NCBI GenBank assembly: GCA_002494975.1
Contig: DADI01000025.1
Coordinates: 1 to 7,412 of the forward strand
Source: Euryarchaeota archaeon UBA556
GTDB lineage: Archaea > Thermoplasmatota > Poseidoniia > Poseidoniales > Thalassarchaeaceae
Direction of reading: 5' to 3'
DNA: 7,412 nt
The number at the start of each line of letters is the position of its first letter. Position 1 is the first letter of the stretch. Positions 1 through 6,023 of this stretch are shown in pieces. The notes beneath the pieces were generated by a model that worked only from the letters and a program-made list of their open reading frames with translations, was not told where the DNA came from and did not search any database. The translations under genes were made by a program, and so were the position numbers.

Positions 1-2
1 TG

Positions 3-122
3 AACGCGTGTCATCGTGACTTGCGTGACATCCTTGTTTCATCAAACCTACGGATTCCTGTAATAGAGACTAAAAGTCAAATAAAGACTTCTGAGTTGAA
101 GGATTCTTGGCATAATCTTTGA
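3..122 (+). CDS. Possible C-terminal end of a convergent gene cut by the left edge (weak)
   Basis: One plus-strand frame is open from the window edge and encodes 39 residues before a TGA at 120-122. It begins NACHRDLRDIL and ends LKDSWHNL. I recognise no family. If real, it is the tail of a gene entering from the left that overlaps the 3' end of the DNA polymerase gene by about 50 bases, antisense to it. Tail-to-tail contact also occurs elsewhere in this window, which makes the reading plausible. A run of about 40 open codons can arise by chance in AT-rich DNA, especially opposite a real gene. The minus strand also has a possible ATG at 42-40 (MKQGCHASHDD...) running off the edge. I cannot choose between them. 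Confidence 0.2.
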   Translation, partial: NACHRDLRDILVSSNLRIPVIETKSQIKTSELKDSWHNL

Positions 123-2730
123 GTTGTGACTCATCAAATTTCAGTGCAGATGTAATGCGGCCAAGCGATTTCGCTAGTCGATTGACATAATATTGAGGAT
201 CAGGATCTGGTGCTTCACCACCTATTTCATCAACTAACCATGCTTTAACTTCCATTGGACTTGACTTGGAGTTTGTAATTATATAACCAACTTTCATTCC
301 TGGTGTAAATTGCAGTCCGCGACTAATTCTTTCTTTAGCAGCTCTTACATATGGAAGACTGTCAGGATTTGCATATATCTTATCGAAAATCCATTTTCCT
401 GATTTCTTATCCCAACTACCTTTACAACTTCGACTAACAATCAAATCTGAAGTTTCTACATTCCCATGATGGACATCAGTAATTACAGATTTAGCTAAAT
501 CTATGGCGCCATCTTCATCACCCTCTAATATTAATTCAAACATTTCAGTCATTGTTTTACTTAGTATAGTAAATGAATCAGTCCTTCTAACTTCGTAACC
601 TCTTATCAATAATTCTTCACGTGGCCAAATAACTCTGCCTACGTATCTTTTCTTAGCGCCATGAGAGAAAAATGCAGATAGTGCTGTTTCGAACTCTAAC
701 TCCGCACCTTCTTTGGTAAATTGGTTAGCTAATTGTTTACCAAGTTTGATTGTTTCATCTTTCGCATTTTCCCATGCTAATAATTCAGGCCCTTCAACAG
801 GTTTCTTAGCAGGGGTATTTTCTTCGGTGCGAGTACAAACAAATATAGAATCAGTATCCGAATAAACCACATCATAACCATCTTTCTCTAAGTTAGATAT
901 TATTTCAGTAATATTATACCTAGCCCATTCAGTAATACTAGCACCTAATTTCTCATGTGTGAAACGATAAAAACTGGAAGCGAAAACACCGTAAAATGAA
1001 TTCATTAGAATTTTTACCGCATATTGAAGTTGATCATTTAGAAATGCTTCATCATCGTCACCTTTCTCAATGGCTTGAGCATATGCTTTCTTATATTTAT
1101 CACGACTATCCATCAATCCTTGAAGTAACAAAGGAACAAGCCCCACTCTATCTTCTTTCGATAAATAACGTGTTTCAGTAACTGGAGAAATAAAATGACT
1201 AGGGTCTTTTTCGCCCTCTCGAATTAATGTTGTTGAACAGATATTATTAGAAATCATTATTGAAGGGTACATAGATTTGAAATCAAGAACTGCTACCCAA
1301 TTTTTGGTACCAGGTTCGACTTCATGGACATAACCACCTGCAATCTGTTCTCTTCTTCCAGTAGCTCTATTTGTTGAGGGAATTGCAACTCCATTTCTAT
1401 CGGCTAATCTAATGACAAGAGAATCTATCCATTGACTAGTAGTCCCAGTTGACGCTGTTTCAACTGTTGTAGAAGATACGGAAGCTAATGCTTCTTTGCG
1501 AGGTATTGACTTTAATTTATCTAAAATATCTAATGGCAGTATTGTATCTCTCACACAATATTCCATAACTTCATCTGGACGATTCGCCCATTCCATATCC
1601 ATTTGGCTAGCATCAACATCTAGTTTTTGTTTATCATCTTGATCTGGCCATAATAAGTTAGACACATACTTCAGAGACTCTCTTTGCGGACTCAAAGTCT
1701 GCCTTGCTTGCCACCAAGCATCCAGAGGGATACGGCCAGGGATTCTCCATACTCGGTTATTTTGTCTTTTAGGAAAAATTCGCCCTGGATATTTACGTGT
1801 ACCTAATTCATTTGATGTAGCTGGTAAACGCCCCCAACCAAACATTGCAGCTTGATCAGGTAACGAATTTTGACTATTTTCTATCGACCTCTCTTCCATT
1901 CTTGGAAGATCGAAATTATCAATATTATAACCCGTAATAAAATCTGGATCTTCGTCTCTAACTAATCTTGTAAGCCCTTCCATAATTTCTCTTTCTGTAC
2001 CTTTATATTCACGAATTATTCGTTCACCCTTTCTGTCAATAACTGCTGCCGCACATAAAATATTATTGTGTTTTACACTTGTTTCTAAATCATAAGAAAA
2101 GGTTACAAAAGGCGTTGGGAAAGGGTCTGCTCTTTCAAGACATGAAATATCACAATGCATTATCAAATCGACTGGATAAAGGCCTGCGCCACCTATTTTT
2201 CTTATTTCTTCTGCAGCTAATTCAGAATTCGTTGTTCGAGATACTTCATCAGGTGCACGATTACCAGCCCAAAGTATCTTACCAGAAAAAGAAATATGTG
2301 GGCCTAAATCAAAATCCATCAGAAGTTTATGAACAAGAAATATATCCGAACTTGTAACGTCCCATCCATCAGTTGATAATTTTTTTTGTAAAGTGTTATA
2401 CTGCTTAGGATTCCTAGAAGTGACATTAATTCTCCAATGGGGTCTTTGCTGGCCATTATATAATTTATTTCCTAGTTCAATGGGGTTCCCTAAGACTCTA
2501 CTATCATTAGTAACTTCATCTAAAGAAAGAGTAGGGTATTTAGAATTACTATTCGTCATAGGATCTGATATCTCGATATAAGGTTTCAATCCATTAACTA
2601 GTAACAATATCGAATGTCCTAATTTGGAACGGCACCATAATTCAATTACCGTTTTTTGAGAATCGTTCGGCCAGTCAAGATGACTTCCAGAAATTATGCA
2701 TGCATCCTCCCTCCATTCCAAAGTACACAC
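70..2730 (-). CDS. polB: Family B (archaeal PolB-type) replicative/repair DNA polymerase with 3'-5' exonuclease
   Basis: This 886-residue protein is a complete, intein-free family B DNA polymerase. The N-terminal domain has the typical NGLKPYIEI stretch (46-54). The proofreading exonuclease is intact: Exo I SYDLET (212-217, D214/E216), Exo II TGYNIDNFD (266-274, D274) and Exo III YCVRD (391-395, D395). The polymerase domain shows the GGY linker motif (465-467), motif A DFKSMYPSI (483-491, D483), motif B KILMNSFYG (573-581), motif C YSDTDS (623-628, D625/D627) and KKRY (693-696). The thumb ends in QKSLFDF (880-886), which fits a PCNA-interacting PIP box (QxxLxxF) at the extreme C terminus, so it probably works on the sliding clamp. 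The expected reaction is template-directed DNA synthesis with proofreading. The GTG at 2730-2728 is the first start after an in-frame stop, and no in-frame ATG occurs before residue 58. The gene is divergent from the aminotransferase. Confidence 0.97.
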   Translation of the reverse strand: MCTLEWREDACIISGSHLDWPNDSQKTVIELWCRSKLGHSILLLVNGLKPYIEISDPMTNSNSKYPTLSLDEVTNDSRVLGNPIELGNKLYNGQQRPHWRINVTSRNPKQYNTLQKKLSTDGWDVTSSDIFLVHKLLMDFDLGPHISFSGKILWAGNRAPDEVSRTTNSELAAEEIRKIGGAGLYPVDLIMHCDISCLERADPFPTPFVTFSYDLETSVKHNNILCAAAVIDRKGERIIREYKGTEREIMEGLTRLVRDEDPDFITGYNIDNFDLPRMEERSIENSQNSLPDQAAMFGWGRLPATSNELGTRKYPGRIFPKRQNNRVWRIPGRIPLDAWWQARQTLSPQRESLKYVSNLLWPDQDDKQKLDVDASQMDMEWANRPDEVMEYCVRDTILPLDILDKLKSIPRKEALASVSSTTVETASTGTTSQWIDSLVIRLADRNGVAIPSTNRATGRREQIAGGYVHEVEPGTKNWVAVLDFKSMYPSIMISNNICSTTLIREGEKDPSHFISPVTETRYLSKEDRVGLVPLLLQGLMDSRDKYKKAYAQAIEKGDDDEAFLNDQLQYAVKILMNSFYGVFASSFYRFTHEKLGASITEWARYNITEIISNLEKDGYDVVYSDTDSIFVCTRTEENTPAKKPVEGPELLAWENAKDETIKLGKQLANQFTKEGAELEFETALSAFFSHGAKKRYVGRVIWPREELLIRGYEVRRTDSFTILSKTMTEMFELILEGDEDGAIDLAKSVITDVHHGNVETSDLIVSRSCKGSWDKKSGKWIFDKIYANPDSLPYVRAAKERISRGLQFTPGMKVGYIITNSKSSPMEVKAWLVDEIGGEAPDPDPQYYVNRLAKSLGRITSALKFDESQLKDYAKNPSTQKSLFDF

Positions 2731-2832
2731 CGCAGCCTATCATTAGTGCGTAAGTACCGTCACTTGTGAAGTTCTCCTAGTGCTATTTTGAGTTTGATTG
2801 AACACAACCGTTGAAAGCCGTCCCCTCTCCCT
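2731..2832. promoter_or_regulatory. Divergent intergenic region between polB and the aminotransferase gene
   Basis: These 102 bases separate two divergent starts and must hold both promoters unless these lie inside the genes. The only AT-rich core is around 2781-2790 (tgctattttg), which could serve as a TATA-like element in either direction. It would leave leaders of roughly 20-30 bases. No strong canonical archaeal TATA box is visible. On the minus strand an AGGAG (2778-2774) precedes a GTG (2763-2761) that opens a six-codon frame. That frame closes with three consecutive in-frame stops (TAA TGA TAG, 2745-2737), two codons before the polB GTG. The aminotransferase has no Shine-Dalgarno sequence; its start follows a pyrimidine-rich stretch. 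Promoter placement is inference. Confidence 0.35.
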
Positions 2833-3882
2833 ATGCATTTGATAGAGGCCTTTACGATGTTAGATGATTCAAAGCCAAGTATTGATTGGGATAGTCTAAC
2901 ATTTAGTTTTACAGAGACCGATAAGATGTTTATTGCTAACTGTAAACAAGGTGAGGAATGGCAAAATGGAATTATGCAGGACTATCAAGACTTGAAAATT
3001 TCTCCCGCGGCAGGAGTGATAAATTACGGTCAAGGATTATTTGAAGGCATGAAAGCACGACGGGCAGAAGATGGAAGAGTCCTTTTGTTTAGACCTGAAT
3101 TTAATGCACGAAGATCGGCTGAAGGTTGCAGAAGATTAGGAATGCCTCCAGTATCTGAAGAAATGTTCCTAAATGCTGTAAGAAAAGTTGTTCATGAAAA
3201 TATTCGATGGCTACCACCTACAGGAAGAGGAGAGTTATACATACGTCCTTTGATTTTCGGTAGCGGTCCAATTTTGGGTGTTGCTCCAGCGCCAGAGTTT
3301 ACTTTCTTGATTTACGCCGTACCTGTAGGTCCATACTTCAAGGGAGGTATGAATCCTATCTCATTGAAAGTATCTGATGAATACCATAGAGCTGCTCCTG
3401 GAGGCTCAGGTGGAGTGAAAGCAATTGGAAACTATGCACCTGGAATGATGCCTTCTAAAAATGCCAAAGCAGAAGGTTATGCTGAAATTATTTATCTCGA
3501 TGCTGTAAATCACAAATATGTTGAAGAGGTGGGGGCTGCGAATTTCTTCTGTATTAAAAATAAAGTAATTTATACACCTGAACTTACAGGGACTATACTG
3601 CCAGGAATTACGAGGATGTCTACTATCGAATTGGCTAGATCATTAGGTTATGAAGTAAAAGAAACAAAGGTAGATATTGAATTCGCAATGACTGCTGATG
3701 AGGCTTTCTGTGCAGGTACGGCGGCCGTGATTTCACCTATTGGCTCAATAGAACATGGAGGTAATATTACAAACTACTCTGATGGTGAGATTGGTGAAAT
3801 AACGCAAGAACTGTATGCTGCTCTAACTGATATTATGAATGGCCGGGTTGAAGACAAATTCGGATGGACTCCAGAGCTTTGA
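2833..3882 (+). CDS. ilvE: Branched-chain amino acid aminotransferase (class IV PLP enzyme)
   Basis: This 349-residue protein is a fold-type IV pyridoxal-phosphate aminotransferase of the BCAT type. It interconverts leucine, isoleucine and valine with their 2-oxo acids, using 2-oxoglutarate/glutamate, as the last step of branched-chain synthesis or the first of breakdown. Visible signatures are YGQGLFEGMKA (65-75), the substrate-side stretch YIRPLIFGSG (136-145), the PLP lysine K196 in GGVKAIGNYAPG (193-204), EEVGAANFF (231-239), the phosphate-site run GTILPGITR (253-261) and CAGTAAVISP (293-302). The GNYAP context after the lysine resembles the larger, eukaryote-like BCAT group more than short E. 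coli IlvE. The length is also nearer that group. The ATG at 2833 is used; an ATG at 2857 (residue 9) is an equally possible start, since the first eight residues carry no conserved motif. D-amino acid transaminase or ADC lyase is less likely because of length and the BCAT-specific motifs. Confidence 0.94.
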   Translation: MHLIEAFTMLDDSKPSIDWDSLTFSFTETDKMFIANCKQGEEWQNGIMQDYQDLKISPAAGVINYGQGLFEGMKARRAEDGRVLLFRPEFNARRSAEGCRRLGMPPVSEEMFLNAVRKVVHENIRWLPPTGRGELYIRPLIFGSGPILGVAPAPEFTFLIYAVPVGPYFKGGMNPISLKVSDEYHRAAPGGSGGVKAIGNYAPGMMPSKNAKAEGYAEIIYLDAVNHKYVEEVGAANFFCIKNKVIYTPELTGTILPGITRMSTIELARSLGYEVKETKVDIEFAMTADEAFCAGTAAVISPIGSIEHGGNITNYSDGEIGEITQELYAALTDIMNGRVEDKFGWTPEL

Positions 3883-4323
3883 TCATTTACGACCAAATTT
3901 CTTCTTTCTTTGACCACCAGTATTTCCTTTGAATGATTTACGCTGGTTCCTAATTTGCTTATCTCCCTTCTTCTGGGATTTTTTATTCGTTGATTCATCA
4001 ACCTTTGCTTCTTTGAATTGACGACGAAGTCGTAGCCCAATAGATTGCATTACCCCTTCTTTTGATTCCGCTCTGGTTACAGATATCGCTTCTTGAGTAG
4101 AAAGAATTAATCTTCCTTCTTTAGAATGAGGGCGAGAAGGGTGACTAGCTTCCAAATCTCTCTTCATTTTAGAAAGTCCTACATCTCGAGCAGCCCAAAC
4201 TAAAGCATCTAAACTTGGATTTGGAATGGACGCTTCTTTAGGGACTCTTCTTCCTTCGGAACGAGATAATTTGGAATCGAAATACCGGGTCCAAAGCGTC
4301 ATCTTTGACTTGTCCGCTGTCAT
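3883..4323 (-). CDS. srp19: Signal recognition particle subunit SRP19 with lysine-rich C-terminal tail
   Basis: SRP19 binds the tips of helices 6 and 8 of 7S (SRP) RNA and prepares the RNA for SRP54 in the archaeal membrane-targeting particle. The start matches the family well: W11, Y14, D16, then SRSEGRRVPKE (20-30), the central RNA-binding signature. It continues with a helix rich in Ala/Val (38-50) and a second loop HPSRPHSKEGRLIL (61-74). Residues 75-103 complete the usual core. The protein then continues for about 43 residues in a very basic, low-complexity tail rich in K, R, Q, G and N, ending KKFGRK. Many archaeal SRP19 proteins stop near 90-105 residues, so 146 is long. The ATG at 4323 is chosen; Met8 also lies before the conserved Trp. 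The gene lies 49 bases downstream of S8e on the same strand and probably shares its transcript. Its stop codon directly abuts that of the converging aminotransferase gene. Confidence 0.93.
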   Translation of the reverse strand: MTADKSKMTLWTRYFDSKLSRSEGRRVPKEASIPNPSLDALVWAARDVGLSKMKRDLEASHPSRPHSKEGRLILSTQEAISVTRAESKEGVMQSIGLRLRRQFKEAKVDESTNKKSQKKGDKQIRNQRKSFKGNTGGQRKKKFGRK

Positions 4324-4334
4324 GCTATCGCTTA

Positions 4335-4338
4335 CTCC
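4335..4338 (-). promoter_or_regulatory. Possible Shine-Dalgarno GGAG for srp19
   Basis: On the minus strand GGAG lies 11 bases before the srp19 ATG, inside the 49-base spacer after S8e. The spacing is a little long for an archaeal Shine-Dalgarno site. An internal gene of a transcript would need one more than a leaderless first gene, which makes it plausible. Confidence 0.35.
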
Positions 4339-4372
4339 GCGTTATTTGACTAACTTGAGTGCTTCGACTGAA

Positions 4373-4765
4373 TCATTCTTCGATAAGAACGCCGGAAACT
4401 ACTCCATCCATGCCTGGTCTGCTAGTTACTTTGACTTTACCAAGATCGGTTTGAATGATTGCGCCTTTGGTAACTATATTACGACGTACAAAGTTAAGAT
4501 TTGCACTGTTCTCAATAACGTTTGAAATTGTAGAACGAGTAGTCTTACCATCCTTTGAGTGGACGTTTACTGTGTGAGCAGAAGTAACTCTGACTGTTTG
4601 TGAACCAGCATTCTTTCGGTATTTCTTAGAAGCATCTTCGCTTCCTACAAAAGCATACTGAGTTTCACTAGAAATCTCTGTTCGGCGCTTGCCTCGATAA
4701 CGGTTTGGTCGCTTCAAGCGTCCGCCTGTCGCCTTGCGTCGAGAGATACCATGCCACTTTGCCAT
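4373..4765 (-). CDS. rps8e: 30S ribosomal protein S8e
   Basis: This 130-residue basic protein is the archaeal/eukaryotic small-subunit protein S8e, a ribosome component with no bacterial counterpart. The N terminus has the family signature KWHGISRRKATGGRLK (3-18). The C-terminal half has the conserved block NSANLNFVRRNIVTKGAII (86-104), then LGKVKVTSRPGMDGVV (108-123) and the characteristic ending VLIEE. The length is normal for an archaeal S8e, which lacks the eukaryotic insertion. The ATG at 4765-4763 is fixed by the N-terminal signature. It is the first gene of a probable S8e-SRP19 transcript, an adjacency seen in other archaea. A short inverted repeat directly touches the start codon, so translation or transcription may be locally controlled. 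Confidence 0.97.
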   Translation of the reverse strand: MAKWHGISRRKATGGRLKRPNRYRGKRRTEISSETQYAFVGSEDASKKYRKNAGSQTVRVTSAHTVNVHSKDGKTTRSTISNVIENSANLNFVRRNIVTKGAIIQTDLGKVKVTSRPGMDGVVSGVLIEE

Positions 4766-4782
4766 GCAAGTCGCCGACTTGC
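4766..4782 (-). promoter_or_regulatory. 17-base inverted repeat abutting the S8e start codon
   Basis: The plus strand reads GCAAGTCG-C-CGACTTGC, a perfect 8-base inverted repeat around one central base. Its last minus-strand base is immediately followed by the S8e ATG. In mRNA it could form a 7-bp stem with a GGC triloop ending at the start codon, with a GGGUGG purine stretch just 5' of the stem. In DNA it could be an operator for a dimeric regulator near the transcription start. It is the most GC-rich element in an AT-rich spacer. The structure is seen directly; its role as an S8e autoregulatory hairpin or an operator is inferred. Confidence 0.5.
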
Positions 4783-4920
4783 CACCCTTATTTCAATAGA
4801 TTGGAATAAACAATGAAAATAAAATTAGTATATTCCATCTAAAATAACTATTTAGATAGTTGATTTTCTGATAGTTTAGCATAAGTATAATTCATAGATG
4901 ACATCCTCTCAGAACTACTT
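4783..4920. promoter_or_regulatory. AT-rich divergent promoter region for S8e (-) and the PUA-protein gene (+)
   Basis: Both flanking genes read away from this spacer. For the PUA gene the best TATA-like element is agtataatt near 4884-4892; with usual archaeal spacing, transcription would begin some 5-10 bases before the GTG, giving a nearly leaderless mRNA. For S8e, AT-rich tracts on the minus strand at about 4815-4835 (TAATTTTATTTTC) would give a leader containing the inverted repeat next to its ATG. Other repeats are TGGAATA/TATTCCA (arms 4802-4808 and 4831-4837), AACTAT-TTAG-ATAGTT (4846-4861) and a direct repeat GATAGTT (4855-4861 and 4870-4876). Any of these could be regulator sites, but all are short and AT-rich, so chance is possible. 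No gene is visible here. Confidence 0.45.
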
Positions 4921-5424
4921 GTGAGTGAGAAGAGACTTCGTCGGCGAACACCTGTTAGGTTGAAGCAAATACGTAATGAGATTCAAGAAATATCTGAGCG
5001 AATAGATGTAAAGTTAGATCTATCAAGTTCGTTCTTAGAGAGAGGACATTTCCAAGAAAGAGACCTCATACTTGTTGATAAAATACCTCTTGCAATGCAA
5101 ATACAAACTGATTCTGGGAAATTATGGTATCCGACTATTAGAGGGATTTTATCTTGGGGCGCTGAAACGAATTCGGCTTCCGTAGATCATGGTGCTATTC
5201 CTTTCTTGATGAATGGAGCAGATTGTATGGGAGCCGGAGTTCACAAAGCGGATTCTCGAATTCAACCCGGGGACCTGATGTGGATTAAAGATCAACAACA
5301 TGGTAAGCCGTTGGCAATAGGAATGGCGATTGTAAGTGGTACTGAGATGGCAGAAATGACGAAAGGTAAAGCGATTACAACTATTCATTGGGTTGGAGAT
5401 GAGCTCTGGGAATTAGAAACATGA
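4921..5424 (+). CDS. PUA-domain RNA-binding protein, archaeal MCT-1/Tma20-like
   Basis: This 167-residue protein has a C-terminal PUA RNA-binding domain (about 86-163). Signature stretches are VDHGAIPFLMNGADCMGAGV (88-107), IQPGDLMWIKD (114-124), HGKPLAIGMAIVSG (127-140) and a KGKAITTIHWVGDELWEL ending (148-165). The order and wording match the archaeal family related to eukaryotic MCT-1/Tma20 and the N-terminal part of eIF2D, which act on the small subunit in post-termination recycling and non-canonical initiation. The first 85 residues, beginning with a basic stretch (KRLRRRTPVRLK), correspond to the pre-PUA domain of that family. The archaeal role is less well established; ribosome or tRNA binding is inferred from homology. 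GTG at 4921 is used because an in-frame TAA lies at 4888-4890 with no better start between. It faces S8e divergently, consistent with a translation-related neighbourhood. A tRNA-modifying enzyme is unlikely, as no catalytic domain is attached. Confidence 0.88.
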   Translation: MSEKRLRRRTPVRLKQIRNEIQEISERIDVKLDLSSSFLERGHFQERDLILVDKIPLAMQIQTDSGKLWYPTIRGILSWGAETNSASVDHGAIPFLMNGADCMGAGVHKADSRIQPGDLMWIKDQQHGKPLAIGMAIVSGTEMAEMTKGKAITTIHWVGDELWELET

Positions 5425-5439
5425 ATCAATAGGATTCAT
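5421..5439 (+). terminator. Small hairpin spanning the PUA-gene stop codon
   Basis: ATGAATC-AATAG-GATTCAT is a perfect 7-base inverted repeat with a 5-base loop. The TGA stop of the PUA gene lies inside the left arm. It is AT-rich and only a short T pair follows, so it would be a weak terminator at best. It could instead be a processing or pausing site before the secreted-protein gene 39 bases downstream. Confidence 0.3.
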
Positions 5440-5463
5440 TTGTAAGAATCTCTTGGAACTGTT

Positions 5464-6015
5464 GTGCACAAACTTATCGCCATTGCTATTGTTATGATTT
5501 TAGCATTCAATGTTGCAGCTTCTGAACAAGGAGGATTCAATGAAGAAACTTCCGTTGAAGGAACTGATATCATCTCCATTGACTATCCTCACCAGGCATC
5601 TGCTGGAAAGTCGTTTGGAATTAATGTAAAATTAACAGAAGAGGCGCAGAATAATACTACTACTGTAAATTGGATAACTCAAATATGTATTAACTCGGGA
5701 ATTTGCTATCCTCCAGAAACTAACTCTCTGGAGAACAGTGGAGAGGGAATTTGGAATGGAACAATTATCCCTGGAGATGATGTCACCTATGTTAATTGGA
5801 GAATCGACTTAATAGACTCTAATGAAAATACAACAAGAGTGCCTGAAAATGGATTTGGATGGAAAGTGTGGTCTGATTGTTGGTATGATGGGAGTGAATG
5901 GGGAGGAAACGATAGTTCATGTCAAGACGATAATGATGACAATGTCCCTGGTTTCATTACACCACTAACTTTGGCAGCAATAGGAACAGCAGGTTTGATG
6001 ACTCGACGCGACTGA
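5464..6015 (+). CDS. Secreted, PGF-CTERM-like surface-anchored protein with a DsbD-alpha-like CxxxxxCYPPET motif
   Basis: This 183-residue protein is not a family I can name with certainty. It starts with a signal peptide (HK, then a hydrophobic run 4-18, likely cleavage near NVAAS/EQ at 17-21). The body is a probable beta-sandwich of about 120 residues. The C terminus has an Asp-rich stretch (154-160), PGF (162-164), a short hydrophobic segment (165-179) and RRD. That layout is the PGF-CTERM signal, which archaeosortase-type enzymes process to anchor surface proteins. C75 and C81 sit in CINSGICYPPET, strikingly like the redox pair of the DsbD N-terminal domain (CADAGFCYPPET in E. coli as I recall). 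A second pair, C139 and C153, may be a structural disulfide. N-glycosylation sequons occur at N63, N64, N98, N122 and N149, fitting a cell-surface protein. GTG is the start that keeps the signal peptide intact. The flavoprotein gene follows 8 bases later, suggesting co-transcription. A thiol-exchange role is inference from one motif. Confidence 0.75.
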   Translation: MHKLIAIAIVMILAFNVAASEQGGFNEETSVEGTDIISIDYPHQASAGKSFGINVKLTEEAQNNTTTVNWITQICINSGICYPPETNSLENSGEGIWNGTIIPGDDVTYVNWRIDLIDSNENTTRVPENGFGWKVWSDCWYDGSEWGGNDSSCQDDNDDNVPGFITPLTLAAIGTAGLMTRRD

Positions 6016-6023
6016 GCGAATTC

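Noticed and set aside
996..2581. Several plus-strand open frames of 61-92 codons inside the polymerase gene
   Set aside because: They lie opposite a fully motif-supported polB, resemble no known protein, and are expected antisense shadows of an AT-rich gene.
70..2730. Intein in the polymerase, common in archaeal polB at motifs A, B or C
   Set aside because: Motifs A, B and C are each continuous and spaced normally, with no splicing-type Cys/Ser...HN insert.
3774..4040. Minus-strand frame of 88 codons across the end of the aminotransferase gene and srp19
   Set aside because: It overlaps two well-supported genes in other frames and has no recognisable motif.
4226..4525. Plus-strand frame of 99 codons opposite srp19 and rps8e
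   Set aside because: Both opposite-strand genes are confidently identified by family signatures; this frame has none.
5149..5388. Minus-strand frame of 79 codons inside the PUA-protein gene
   Set aside because: The plus-strand PUA domain is clear; the antisense frame is low-complexity, rich in His, Ser and Arg, with no family resemblance.
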